This document shows, piece after piece, positions 10,511-20,931 of a stretch of 56,000 bases of DNA. Position 1 is the first letter of the stretch, and the number at the start of each line of letters is the position of its first letter. Below the pieces are notes generated by a model. That model was given only the letters and a program-made list of their open reading frames with translations, was not told where the DNA came from and searched no databases. Made by a program: the position numbers and the translations under genes. This DNA comes from Adiantum capillus-veneris (Eukaryota; Streptophyta; Polypodiopsida; Polypodiales; Pteridaceae): contig CM043947.1 in the NCBI GenBank assembly GCA_014529385.2, positions 122,803,391-122,859,390 on the forward strand. Reading direction: 5' to 3'.

Positions 10511-11529
10511 GACGATGGAGAGGGGGAATGGGGGAACACACCCGGCACAAACACAAGGGCCTCTCTATAGCTCATGATATCCACAACACCCCTATCCTCT
10601 CGAAAACACCTTCAAAAACACGCTTCACACTAGCAAACCACCGCCTGTCCAATTTCCATGGGTCACACACTCCACAAATCCACCACACAAAGCACACCTA
10701 CTACCACATTCAATCTCCACCCTTATACACACACACAGCCACTCAATCTCACTCTCTCACACAAAACACCATCGGCCCGGGGGGCACACACATCCACACT
10801 GCCGGCACCGAGGGGAAACACCAGAGTAGGATAAAGAGAAGAGGGGAAGGGGAAACAACAACAAAACGGGGCAACAATGGTTTGATTGAACTTCAAAAGG
10901 CATGTACAAAGGCTTGCACTGCCATCACCATGGCCATTTTCAAGAAAAAAGTACAAAGGGATAGGTTTGTTAGAGAACTCCACTTTGCAGGCTTCAAAAG
11001 GCCCAAAAAAAGCCCCTAATTTCATAAAAATTTGACTTTTCTAGGGGGGGCTTCAACTTTGGAAACTATACTTCAATTTGTCCATCTGGCACCCTGATTT
11101 GGAATCTCTTGGAAGGGGTAGCCACTTTGCTTTCATCTGCCCTCTTTCTCTTTCTTTGCACTTGGGGGGGGCATTAGCGAGGTCGCTATTGCCCCTAGGC
11201 TTTATTTATTTTATTTTTTACCCCTTTGGACTACCCAAACCTTTCACTGCCCCTTTGACCTATTTTTAATCGTCTTTGTCCGGCTCCCATCTGCCTTCTC
11301 TCCCTCTATATCTCTCTTCTCCTTCTCCCTTTTGGTCCTGTCCTTCCTCCTTGTCTTTGCCTTGTGCACCTGGTGGCCCCTTTGGGCTCGCCCTCTTGGC
11401 CCCGGATTGCTCCTTGCCTTGACCAGATTCGGGCCCGGATGCTGTGGCCGGCCACTTTCCTCTACCTTCTCATTCCACATGGGATTACCCCCTTACATGC
11501 TGGGGAGGCATTAACGAGGTCTCTAATGC
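10511..11529 (-). other. Probable 5' LTR/leader of element B
   Basis: This lies upstream of the primer-like tract on the minus strand. No coding motif. Two similar pieces, 'gcattagcgaggtcgctattgc' near 11169-11190 and 'gcattaacgaggtctctaatgc' near 11508-11529, mark an internal repeat about 340 bases apart. The outer end abuts the first recognisable codons of chromovirus C pol. No second LTR copy is seen, so the limits are inferred. Confidence 0.4.
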
Positions 11530-11854
11530 TCTCTCCCTATGGTTTCAAAAAACGGGCCGTTAAGGCCGTTCCCAATAAAAGCAAACAAAAGGAATTAGAG
11601 TTCTTCAATTTTCTCAAGGGGTTTCAAGATGTTTTTATTGACGACATCCCTTGTGAGCTACCTCCTAAACGAGGTAATGATGACCATGCACTTGAACTCC
11701 TTATGACAGGAAGTTCACCGCGTAACAAACCTCCTTATAGAGTTTCTCAAGCTCAACAAGAGGAGATTATGCGGCAAGTGCATGAGTTAGTTGAGAAGGG
11801 CATGGTTAGGCCTAGATCATCTCCATTTTGCTCACCTGTGCTATTAGTGCAAAA
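11530..11854 (+). pseudogene. Chromovirus C pol, RT N-terminal part
   Basis: The frame contains FKKRAVKAVPNKSKQKELE, then FQDVFIDDIPCELPPKRG and NKPPYRVSQAQQEE, then EKGMVRPRSSPFCSPVLLV. These are the standard linker and start of Ty3/gypsy RT (YxDVFPxxLPxxLPPxRxxxHxIxL...PxNxPPYRxSPxExxE). The frame is cut after 11854 by the CACTA element and continues after 16276 once the 3-bp duplication is counted once, so it was one coding sequence before that insertion. The exact upstream limit is unclear: codons before about 11530 do not match. Confidence 0.85.
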
Positions 11855-11889
11855 CACTACAAGAGGTTGTGTGCTCTTGTGACGCTGTT

Positions 11890-12115
11890 AGCGACGGAAA
11901 TACACTGGGTTTTTATAACCCCCGGCGTCGCTAAAACCGTCGTTAATAGCGTCGTTACGAGAGCGTCGCTATATGCGTCGCTATGACCGTTGCTATGACC
12001 GTCGCTATATAGCGACGCTTATAGCGACGGTCATAGCGACGGTTACACAGAAGCCTATAGCGACGCTCATAGTGACGCTCCAGAGCCATAAATAGCGACG
12101 GTTATAGCGACGCCC
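11890..12115. repeat. CACTA left subterminal repeat cluster
   Basis: At least a dozen copies of AGCGACG or its complement in both orientations, with variants; a local dyad is centred near 12005 ('cgtcgctatatagcgacg'). Confidence 0.85.
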
Positions 12116-12252
12116 GAGAGATTTTTTTTTTGGTGACAGGGCATTGAATGCCCTGCCACCCATCAACCATATTGTACTTGATTCACTTTTTTAAAAAAGT
12201 GCAAGGGTAGATAATAGACCCAAAATAGTCACCCACAAGACGCATTGTTTGC

Positions 12253-12391
12253 AAAATTGACAAGCGTAAAATTGACAAGCGTAAAATTGACAATTGTACA
12301 CATCATAGGCAAAATGAATTGATTGGCAAATGTAATAATGACAATTGTACAACATCATAGGCATAAAGAATTGATTGGCAAAATGAACTGC
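12253..12391. repeat. Tandem repeats inside the CACTA element
   Basis: A 15-base unit 'aaaattgacaagcgt' occurs twice (12253-12285), followed by two ~51-bp units starting 'tgacaattgtaca' at 12288 and 12339. Confidence 0.8.
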
Positions 12392-12508
12392 GGTGACAAA
12401 TGTAATAATATACATGGTTCAAAAAGACGTATAAAATCCGTCTCATGATACATAAGCTATGAGAAACCCTAAACTAATGCTATCTAGCTACGGCTAAACT
12501 GACGTCGT

Positions 12509-13819
12509 CTAGTCAGACGTCTCATCGCGTCCAAGTGGCGTATCTGTCGGATTCTGCAAAAAAAGACAATAAGACAGCTTTCAGTAAGTATAAACATATA
12601 ACGACATTTATAAAACAATACAAAAAATAGAAAAGAGTAAACCCTAATACTAACCATGCCGCCGCGAGAACTGAGAATGTCCATCAGGACATTTAAGCCC
12701 TTCCTGCCTGCGTACTCGCGCTCATACGGTGTGGAATCACTTCCTATCATCGACCACTGTCAAAACATACAAAGATTTCATTATGTTAGAATTAAAAAAC
12801 TCATAAACCCTAAACTATCGAACATAAAGAGCAATGCGAAAACACTTACAAAATCGGCCTCAAATGATGCCCATCCACCGCTCCCCAAGTGGTGCGAGCT
12901 CCCTGCCTCTACTCGCGCTCTCGCTGCATCCTTTTGTTGCTTCCACTTGTCGGGATTCTCGCGCGCTGCTTTCTTCGCATTCTTCCAATCTTCTTTGGCC
13001 AGCCAATCTGGCCTGTTCCACCCATGCTTGATTGCTTTTTGCACTTCGGAACGCTTGTGTTTGCAGTATTCGCGCATTCGAATCTTCATCAGGTCTTCAT
13101 TGAAGCGCTGATCCCATGTTGGAACGGGAAACTCATCATGAAGTATGCTGATGACTCTGTTTTTAAAATCACTTGGTACTTCACTCCATTTGTTTAGTAT
13201 GTAGTATCTAAACAGCTGAGAGCAAATACCACGCATGCGTGAGATCACCTTCTTGCCGTCATCATCCATGATGATGCCGCCGCTGAAGTCGACGGAGTAA
13301 GGCAAGCCCTCTCGCCGGTGACGCATGAACCTGGGTGTCCCGGCAGGGGTCTCTAGCGGCATGTCGATGGGGGTACGGACGTCAGGTGTCTCCACCGGCG
13401 TCTGGGCCCCGAAGCGAGGAGTGTCGAGTGGGGTGGCTCCTGGCGGAGTAGGTAGAGGTGTGTAGCTGCTAGGAACAGCCAGCCGCGCAAAACCTGGCGT
13501 AGATGGCGATGTTGTAGTTGGTGTGGGGGCGGGCAAAGAAGGGGAGGGTAAAGAGCCTCGTCAAACACGAGGCGGTGTGGAGGCATCGGCGGCGGAATCC
13601 CCACAAAAACCGCCACCGCCACCACTAGAGCGCCCGGTGTCTAGATGAGTGTGAAGATCGTCTCGTCGACGCCGAAGCTTCGTAGCGCGCCGAATGCTCC
13701 GAAAGAGAGGGAGATGCGGATGGAGTAGGAACGCGCGATGATGCGCCAGAGCGATGACGCTCCATGTACGACTGTCTCTGCTGCGGTGACAAAGAAGAAA
13801 GAAACTCCTCATCATCCAT
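12509..13819 (-). pseudogene. TNPA-like plant transposase gene (Transposase_24 type)
   Basis: The start is the ATG at 13817-13819 (MDDEEFLSSLSP). The N-terminal part is rich in Ser, Arg and Pro, with TP repeats such as TPRF and TPVETP. From about 13290 to 12850 is a basic/aromatic domain (RYYILNKWSEVP, FPVPTWDQRFNEDL, HGWNRPDWLAKEDW, ENPDKWKQQKDA) of the plant Ptta/En-Spm transposase type (PF03004-like), thought to bind the element's subterminal repeats. Exon 1 ends at 12850 (next bases GTAAGTG). Exon 2 is 12756-12655 (preceded by TTTTGACAG, followed by GTTAGT). Exon 3 starts at 12553 (after TTTTTTTGCAG) and ends with TAG at 12509-12511. All junctions are phase 0. A frame change near 13625-13650 and a TGA near 13560 break exon 1, so this copy is probably dead. 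Confidence 0.78.
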
Positions 13820-14091
13820 ACCTGCATTAAACACACGAATATTTAAACTTAATATTGAATGAATAGAGTAGACAATGACGCAAAGAACATTAAATACAAT
13901 GACGTAATGACGCATATAAATACAATGACGCAATGAATTGAGTGATAGAAGAGGCAAGTTGAAAACTCAGAATTTTCAATCAAAAGATGTGAGCAGGAAT
14001 AGAAAAGAGTGTTATACACCATGGAAGGTACTTAGAGAGCCAGAGCTTTTAGAACACGGAGCAAAATTGTTCAAATACAATATTTGTGGCT

Positions 14092-14355
14092 TTAAGAGAT
14101 CTCTCTCTCATCCTCGCATAACTTAGCATAACTTCCTATATCTATATAGAGCTCTCCGTTTAAACACATATCCTCTGTTTCATTTTGTAGCTCCTCTGCA
14201 TGCACCCCATATAGAGTAGTAGCATCTTGATGCTCGTCTGGCACCACCGAAGCGGCTTCTGATTGAGCATCTTCTCTGATCTCCTCTGTAGACTGTTCAA
14301 ATTTTGCCATGATTCCACAATCTTGAGTAAAACGCTTTTTGTCGATCCGTTCCAC
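14092..14355 (-). pseudogene. Unassigned minus-strand coding remnant in the CACTA element
   Basis: An 88-codon open stretch between the TNPD-like remnant and the TNPA-like gene. It is acidic and has no motif I can assign; it may be a 3' exon of TNPD or chance. Confidence 0.3.
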
Positions 14356-14399
14356 CCTAAAATGTTGACCTTTACACCATGCTGCTGTGTATGACTTAT

Positions 14400-15190
14400 A
14401 CTACAACGAACAAAGATTATGACTGGCCGTTCAAACGTTTAGAAATAAAGTCACTAGCTAGTCGTACATTGCAAACTTACCTTGGTCGCGCAACCCCGAG
14501 AGTACTCCCACTCTTCCTCAGTCACTTCGTCACCACATTGTTGTGCGCTTTTCAATTGGTTGTGCAACCATCTTAAGCTCATGAATGTTGGTAGGCTCTC
14601 CAGAACCGTCGGATAGTGCATCGGCGGTCGTCTTCCCCGTCTCCACTCGATTCGTGGCCTTTGTCGCTCTTGCTTTGCATCCTCATATTGTGAAATCCAC
14701 TTTTGCATCACTAGATTGTGAAGCATGCAAAATCCGTTGATTTTAGCCTCTAGATCTTCCGTCATCTTCTTCTCAACACCGAGATTGCACATGACAATCC
14801 CAGATATGCGCTCATCATCTATGGTTCGCCATAGCGTGTCCCGGGCTTTATCAAATCATCTAGCCACTCTCCAATGTACACTAGGGACTCTGATACCAAC
14901 CAACCTTCTACCATGCTACCCTCCGAACGTGCCTTTTGACGCACATATCCCTTAAGCGTTTTCATGAAACGTTCTAAGAAGAACATCCATTTGGAATGAA
15001 CTGTGCCAACTGGTCATTGTCGGGGATGTAGTGACTCTTGCCGCCCTGAAGATCCACCTTCTTCCCTATCTTCTGAAGACATTTCACCAGTACTTTTGGA
15101 TCGACGGAGCCCACCATGAGTGAAGGCAGCAATACCCTATATTCCATTGAGGGCTTTCTTCACCCGCTTCATGCAGGCATCGCAGTCTAT
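14400..15190 (-). pseudogene. TNPD-like transposase C-terminal remnant
   Basis: Reading down from 15190 with frame changes, one finds an FIPN-like block, then ERFMKTLKGYVRQKARSEG (about 14975-14920), then SMVEGWLVSESLVYIGEWL. This is the hallmark 'PFERYMKxLKxYVRNxxxPEGSIxExY' region C-terminal to the DDE core in plant En/Spm TNPD proteins. The open stretch 14792-14454 (MCNLGVEKKMTEDL..., basic middle, EEEWEYSRGCA end) follows and may be the TNPD tail. The catalytic core and N-terminus are absent: upstream of 15190 lie only AT-rich and microsatellite sequences. With no core, movement would need a transposase from elsewhere. Confidence 0.7.
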
Positions 15191-15330
15191 GGAGACCTAA
15201 ATCTAATCTAATATAACGTAAATCTAAATCTAGCGTAAATAAACGTAAATCTAACTAAAAATAAACCTAAATCTAATCTAATTTAACTTAAATAAACCTA
15301 AATCTAATTTAACGTAAGTCTACATCTAAC
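15185..15330. repeat. Degenerate CTAAATCTAA-type tandem tract
   Basis: Repeats of 'cctaaatctaa', 'aacgtaaatctaa' and 'aaataaacctaaat' with variable spacing. Not a telomere array: the unit is irregular and is not CCCTAAA. Confidence 0.7.
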
Positions 15331-15603
15331 CTAATCTTTAACGTCTTTTAGGATAGTTTCCTACGACGTTATAACTCTCTTCTTCTTGTGTGTGTGCGCG
15401 TGTGTGGATGTGTGTGCCAATAAAAAGAGATAAATGGTATAACCTTTCTATCACCCATGCCAAGTATGATAGATTGGTTATGCCATTTCCCTCTTGAATA
15501 ATAGGTCTTGAGTTCAACTCCTCGTTGGCTAGATCTTTAGGTCTTTTAATTTTAATTAGTTTCCTACGACGTTAAATTAGTTTCTCTCTCTTTCTCTCAA
15601 TCT

Positions 15604-15765
15604 GTGTGCATTTTTTTGTTTATGCATGTTTTCTCTCTCTTTTCCTCTCTCAATGTGTGCGTTTTTTGTTTATGCATGTTCTCTCTCTCTTTTCCTCTCT
15701 CAATGTGTGCGTTTTTTGTTTATGCATGCTCTCTCTCTCTTTTCCTCTCTCAATGTGTGTGTGCA
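15604..15765 (+). repeat. ~56-bp tandem repeat (3 copies)
   Basis: Units carrying 'tttttgtttatgcatg' plus 'ctctctcttttcctctctcaatgtgtg' start near 15611, 15665 and 15713. They merge into simple CT/TG sequence on the right. The long frames across it are an effect of the repeats. Confidence 0.8.
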
Positions 15766-15806
15766 TTCTTTGTTTATGTATGTGTGTGTGCGTTTTTGTT
15801 TATGTT

Positions 15807-15810
<4 letters not shown>

Positions 15811-15854
<44 letters not shown>

Positions 15855-15861
15855 AACACTA

Positions 15862-15918
<57 letters not shown>

Positions 15919-15980
15919 AAGAGGGGAAGGGAACATGAGAGTGAGGAGAGGGAAGGAGCATACCTGGCTCTCCTTCCTCT

Positions 15981-16034
<54 letters not shown>
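15811..16034. repeat. Compound CT / GT / GA microsatellites
   Basis: CT run 15811-15851, GT run about 15862-15884, GA run about 15885-15909, GT run about 15985-16034. Inside the CACTA element, in its right third. Confidence 0.95.
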
Positions 16035-16036
<2 letters not shown>

Positions 16037-16092
16037 AGAAGAAAGAGAGAGAGAGAGGGAGAGCGTTACCTGCTCCTTGCTTAAGGGCGCTG

Positions 16093-16121
16093 AAAAACTC
16101 AGATCTGAGATCTGAGTTTTT
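16093..16121. repeat. Inverted repeat, 14-bp arms, 1-base spacer
   Basis: Arms AAAAACTCAGATCT and AGATCTGAGTTTTT flank one G. Subterminal in the CACTA element. Confidence 0.95.
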
Positions 16122-16151
16122 GGGCGCTCTCTGTTATTTTTTTTAGCCCAG

Positions 16152-16213
16152 CCGGCGTCGCTATGAGCGTCGCAAATTTATAAGTAAATTTGCGACGCTC
16201 ATAGCGACGCCGG
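16152..16213. repeat. Perfect hairpin, 29-bp arms, TAAG loop
   Basis: The arms (16152-16180 and 16185-16213) are exact reverse complements and consist mostly of the CGTCGCTA/GCGTCGC subterminal motif. It lies 60 bases inside the right terminus of the CACTA element and would give a strong stem as RNA or extruded DNA. Confidence 0.96.
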
Positions 16214-16276
16214 GAAATTTTTTTTTGAGCGTCGCTGTGTGAGCGTCGCTAATATGAATAGTCTCTTGTAGTGAAA

Positions 16277-17400
16277 GAAAGACGGCACATATCATATGTG
16301 TTTCGACTATAGAGCACTAAATAGGATCACTATCAAGAATAGGTTTCCCGTTCCACGGGTAGAAGACCTATTTGATAAGCTACAAGGATCGACCTACTTC
16401 AGTAGGATTGACCTAAAAAGTGGTTATCATCAAATAAGGATAGTTGATCAAGATATTGTAAAAGACCGCATTTCGCACTACATTTGGTCTTTATGAATAC
16501 ATTGTCATGCGTTTTGGCTTGACCAATGCACCAGCCACATTCAACTCCTTGATGGAGAAGATGTTCCGGCCTCATCGAACCTTCACTGGAGTGTTCTTTG
16601 ATGATATTATCATCTACTCTAGTTCATTAGACGAACACAAGCAACACCTCCAGGTAATATTTCAACTTTTAAGAGAGAATAAACTTTATGTTAATCGAAA
16701 GAAAAGTGAATTTTTCTTGCAAGAGATTCAGTATTTAGGTCACATTATCTCTCAAGATGGCATCCAAATGGATCCATCAAAGTTAGAGGTAATAAAAGGA
16801 TGGCCTAAACCAAGGAATCTTCATGAACTAAGAAGCTTTATAGGTATGTGTGCATACTATAGACGCTTCATAGAAAAGTTCTCACAAATTGCGGGTCCAT
16901 TACATGACCTAACAAAGAAAAGCATTAGGTATACATGGTCTACTAAGGAGAACAATGCTTTCGAAAAGCTTAAATAAAATCTTATCTCGCAACCTGTGAT
17001 TACACTACCGGATCTCTCAAAACCATTTGAGGTCCAATGTGATGCTTGTGGTGATTGCCTTGGAGCTGTTTTGCTTCAAGAAGGGCACGCCATAGGCTAT
17101 AAAATTCGAAGGCTCGACCGTGTTGAGAAAACTCTAGGCATATATGAAAAGGAACTCCTTGCAGTTCTACATGCCTTAGACTCATGGAATCACTATTTAG
17201 TGGGGACTCCTTTCATTCTGCGAATGGATCACCAAAGTCTTAAGTACTTCATGACATAGACCAAGCTCTCCAACAAACAAATGAGGTGGGCAAATTTCCT
17301 TTCGCAATTTCATTTTTATATTGCTCACATTGCTGGCAAGCATAATCAAGTAGCTGATGCACTCTCAAGACAGCCGAGAGTGAATGCGGTTTCCATCAAC
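16277..17400 (+). pseudogene. Chromovirus C pol: RT core and RNase H
   Basis: RT motifs in order: a [19 protein letters not shown] block (about 16297-16353), [13 protein letters not shown] (about 16393-16440), FGLTNAPATF (about 16513-16542) and the catalytic FFDD box (in GVFFDDIIIYS, about 16590), then YLGHIISQDGIQ. A frameshift near 16465-16480 separates the first two from the rest. RNase H begins with FEVQCDACGDCLGAVLLQ (about 17029) and includes YEKELLAVLHAL and the HQSLKYF block near 17230; a TAG follows at about 17259. The frame then continues to NQVADALSRQ (about 17347). The conserved MPFGL reads MRFGL here. Enzymatically dead because of the breaks, but each active-site block is still recognisable. 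Confidence 0.88.
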
Positions 17401-17569
17401 TCACAATGATCTATCTTCAATGATAGATGAGTACGCTATTGATCCCAATTTTAGAGATGTGATTTCAGCCCTTGCATTAGGGAAGAAATAAGAACCATTT
17501 ACTTTACAAAATGGTTATCTTCTCTATGGCAATAGACTATGTGTTACTAACTCACTACATGAGAAAGTA

Positions 17570-18823
17570 ATGTATGAATCTCATGCTCCACCTTATGCGG
17601 GGCATAGAGGGATTCAGTCTACCTTAAAGGGAATTGAAACATATTTCTATTGGCCTACCATGAAAGTGAACATACAAGAGTATGTTTCTAAATGTGTGGT
17701 ATGCCAAAAGACAAAATTTGATATAGGGAAGCAACTTGGATTGCTTCAACCCTTGCCAATCCCTAATTCACCATGGGAGAGCATATCCATGGATTTTATC
17801 TTTGGATTGCCTAATTCTATCCATGGGAATACGAGAATATGGACGATAGTAGACAGGCTCAATAAACAAGCTCATTTTATACCTGTCAAAAAGACTATCA
17901 AAGCCCATCAAATGGCAACCCTCTTCATTTCACAGATTTTCAAGTACCATGGCTTGCCAATGTCCATAGTGTCGGATAGAGATCCTAGAATGACCAGTAA
18001 TTTTTGGAAGGGTCTCTTTGAGAATTTAGGGACAAGGCTAAACTTATCTTTGGCCTATCATCCACAAACGGATGGCCAAAGTGAAATAGCTAACCTAACC
18101 ATTCTTGATCTACTAAAAGACTATGTAACGGAAGTAGATCAAAGATCCCAATGGGAGAAGTACTTACCCTTAGTAGAGTATGCTTACAATAACACTGTAC
18201 ATACTTCCACGGGACAAGCACCTTTCGAGGTAATTGAGGGAAGATCAAAAAGTCCCTTGCTACTTAAGGTACATGGGAAGATCTTCGCTGCAGGTGAGTA
18301 TAGCCGAGACCTACAAGAATCTTTTCGAAAGATTAAGGATGCTATCTCTATCTCAGAGCAAAGGCAAAAGGCTGTTGCTGCTGACAAGCACAGAAGAGCC
18401 CAAGCCTTTAAAGAAAATGATTGGGTCTTATTAACGTTTCCCAAGGCTCGATTAAGGCACACGACTGGCAAGAATCCTACGGGACACCAAAAGTACTATG
18501 CTAAACTAGCAAAAAGGTACTATGGTCCCTTCGAGATTCTTAGGCCAATCAATGAGATGGCCTATCAACTCAAGTTGCCCAATCATTGGCTCATACACAA
18601 TGCTTTCCATGTGAGCCTATTAAAGCCTTACAAAGGAGATCCACCTCAAGAACTAACTATTGAAGACCCAGCGGAGATCGAGGACCAAGAGGAGGTGCTG
18701 CAGCCCGAGTCCATTCTCCGACATGAAGTCAAGGTACTAAGAGGTGGTAAGACTATCAGAAGATATCTTATTAAGTTTAATAATTATCCTTTTGAAGATG
18801 CTAGATGGATGCAAGGCATATAA
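17570..18823 (+). pseudogene. Chromovirus C integrase with chromodomain
   Basis: A single 417-codon frame. It has the zinc-binding H5, H12, C42, C45; the DDE core with D75 (MDFIFGLP), D136 (VSDRDPR) and E172 (GQSEIAN), all present; a basic C-terminal domain (GPFEIL, LPNHWLIHNAFHVSLLKPY); and from about residue 380 a chromodomain (ESILRHEVKVLRGGKTIRRY, then LIKFNNYPFEDARW). The chromodomain directs chromovirus insertion through histone marks. The end (WMQGI-stop) is a few residues short of the usual WE helix. The first ATG is internal: the true polyprotein frame comes from the left and is broken by stops around 17405-17490. As a piece it is intact; as a polyprotein it is not. Confidence 0.9.
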
Positions 18824-19229
18824 TTAAAGGATAACCTAAACCTTGTCAATACTTACAATGCTTCCCAAGAGTAAGCAAGTGTACAAAATGTTAAAAATGA
18901 ACAAAGTTTTTGTCTTATAAGACTCTCTTTTTCTTTATTGTGCACAAAAATGAAGTAGTATGCATGCTTAGATCAAGTTTGCGGAGACGACGTCTCCCAA
19001 ACACCAAGTAGAGCTTGTCACTCTACTATGGAAGATTGATAGAACTAATGTGCAGGCATGCTTGCAGCAGCCTCAGGCTCTCAAGCACCAAATGGACTAG
19101 TCATCCATTGTGGAATGATGTCATAGGGTAACATAGGGATCCTCTACCCGCTATGAAAAGGACTCATGAATATGATTTATCTTCTCTACACCATAGTCCA
19201 AGATGACTATGATTTCAAGAGAGAGGTAA
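18824..19229 (+). other. Chromovirus C 3' untranslated region and polypurine tract
   Basis: No coding sequence. It ends in 'caagagagaggtaa' directly before the LTR start, a purine-rich run in the position of the plus-strand primer. Confidence 0.7.
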
Positions 19230-19607
19230 TGTCATAATAATCAATATCTAATTCTCCTAAATGATTTTCTCATGTTAAACTGATCATTTAATATGGGGAA
19301 GTGCCAGGGGAGAAAAAGCTAGAATATTGGTTAAGCTAGCAGACCGGCCACAGTAGGGATCCAAAGGAGGGAAAATAGGGATCCAAAGGGGGGTGGCATC
19401 TGCAAAAGAGCCATGTGCAACAATGGGCTAAAAATAACCTAAGGTTCAGCCCATTAAGACTTCCAAAATGCTAAGGTTCCAAAATTCAAAGGTTGTGTCC
19501 AAAGCTCAACCATAGGGGAATTGGATGCTTTGTGTGTGTACAAAAAAGTCTTTACAATCCCTACTTAGGAGGGGGCGAGCCTTGCATGTAGGGGATGAGA
19601 GAGAAAG

Positions 19608-19649
<42 letters not shown>

Positions 19650-20850
19650 GCTCCCTTTACACAAAGGGAATGAGGGACACATGTCAGCTCCCTAGGCCAG
19701 ATGCCCACAAGGTGTACCAAATTCCTATTGGATGGCCTTGGAGGTGGACCAATGAGAATTAGGCTAGAGTAAATCTAGTTTAATTAATTTAAAAACACTT
19801 AATAAAATAACCAATGAGCATTAAGTCCTCTAGAATATTATTGGACAGTCTCCCAACGGGTCTAATGAGCGTTCAACAGCCCAATGGTTTGCCTGATTCC
19901 TATTGGCCAAGAGGCCCGGAGGCAAAGGGGTCCAATGAGAGTTTATTTGAATTATTAAATTACCTAAAGCTCTCACAAAAGGGGAAAGGGGGACACATGT
20001 CAGAAGGCTATCACTTATGCTGCTTAATTGTCATTGGCTAGCCCTAGGGAGGTCCAATGAGAGAATAGCAAGAGCAAATAGCAAGATGGGTCGCCCAAGA
20101 GAAAGGGGGGCTGATTTTTGCAAGGCATTATCACACACACACACTCACATAATCTCATGTGTGAAGTAAAGAAGACTCTCTCTCCTTCTCAAGCTTTAAT
20201 GGAAAGCTTACCACCTACTCCAAGCTTGTGAGAAGGGAGGCCTACACCAACAACTCTTGGCTTTGTGATGAAAATCCAACCAAGAGCCAAGCTACAATGC
20301 ATGCTCATGTCCTCTACCATGATAATTACTAAGCTAAGCTATGCTAATATGAGTGATTATGTGAGGAGATGTACATCTTTCTTGTAAGATACTCCTTCTT
20401 CCTCTCAATCTACTCTCATACCCTGCTAGCTCTCACCATCTTTGAAGGTGTGTGAGGTCTTGGGTCTGAGACCGGGGATAATTGATGTTGTGTTTGCTAA
20501 GAGTTTTGCTTAGTGCATGAAGCTTTCATCTTCATTGCACTAGCTAGTCTTGAAGGAACACAAAGAATTGTATTGTACAATGTCTCTCTTGATGGGAGAA
20601 ACCATAATACAAAGCCTTTTGGAGGGGGGACTGGCTCCATGCAAATCCGGTCCTCAACTGTTGTCAATAGCTTAATTTCTCTCTATTTTGAAAGTATTGT
20701 TCATGCTATCTAACTGGGTGTTATGCTTTTTGTTGCTCTCTCCACCCAAGCACTCTTGTAATTCTTATTAGGAATCTATTCTAATGAAATGCCCACTATG
20801 TTCATGCTAATTTCCGCTACACACAAGTTTTTAGGCCATTAAATGTTACA
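19230..20850 (+). repeat. 3' LTR of chromovirus C (1621 bp)
   Basis: TGTCATAATAATC...AATGTTACA, i.e. TG...CA. It is the inverted counterpart of 5478-7071. A CA run lies at about 19611-19648, matching the TG run in the other copy. The left flank is the polypurine tract and the right flank starts ATGTC; these do not match, as expected for the 3' LTR of an element whose 5' LTR is missing. A short plus-strand open frame (20513-20713) exists in inverted form in the other copy too and is not evidence for a gene. Confidence 0.92.
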
Positions 20851-20931
20851 ATGTCTAAGAGCATCTGTTTGATAGGAGGCATGCCATCCTTTTATCTCTA
20901 GACTTTGTTGTAGAGTTCCAGATAGCAAGAT

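Larger units (their letters stand above)
11855..16273 (-). mobile_element. CACTA (En/Spm-type) DNA transposon, 4419 bp
   Basis: Ends are CACTACAAGAG (11855) and CTCTTGTAGTG (to 16273), an 11-bp perfect terminal inverted repeat. The flanking 3-bp duplication is AAA (11852-11854, 16274-16276), as CACTA elements make. The subterminal 200 bases at both ends are crowded with AGCGACG/CGTCGCT motifs in both orientations, expected as transposase binding sites. Inside, on the minus strand, are TNPD-like C-terminal remnants and a TNPA-like gene. The transposase core is missing, so this copy is probably non-autonomous. The insertion is younger than chromovirus C. Confidence 0.95.
11530..20850 (+). mobile_element. 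Chromovirus-type Ty3/gypsy element C (5'-truncated, disrupted)
   Basis: Order on the plus strand: protease-RT linker and RT start (11530-11854), a CACTA insertion (11855-16273), the rest of RT, RNase H, integrase with a C-terminal chromodomain (16277-18823), a short 3' untranslated part with a polypurine tract (about 19217-19229), and the 3' LTR (19230-20850). No gag, protease or 5' LTR in the same orientation is present; the left end meets element B head on. The only other LTR of this family is the solo one at 5478-7071, which has its own target duplication and so is a separate insertion. Pol has a frameshift and several stops. Confidence 0.85.

Noticed and set aside
10528-11019. Plus-strand 163-codon frame
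   Set aside because: It lies opposite the LTR/leader of element B, is biased in His, Thr and Lys, and has no motif; likely a shadow.
15185-15330. Telomere-like CTAAATCTAA tract
   Set aside because: The unit is irregular in length and sequence and is not CCCTAAA; it lies inside a CACTA element.
5478-20850. The inverted LTRs at 5478-7071 and 19230-20850 as ends of one large inverted-repeat element
   Set aside because: The left copy has its own 5-bp duplication inside gag A and the right copy has a polypurine tract and pol before it, so they are separate insertions of one family.
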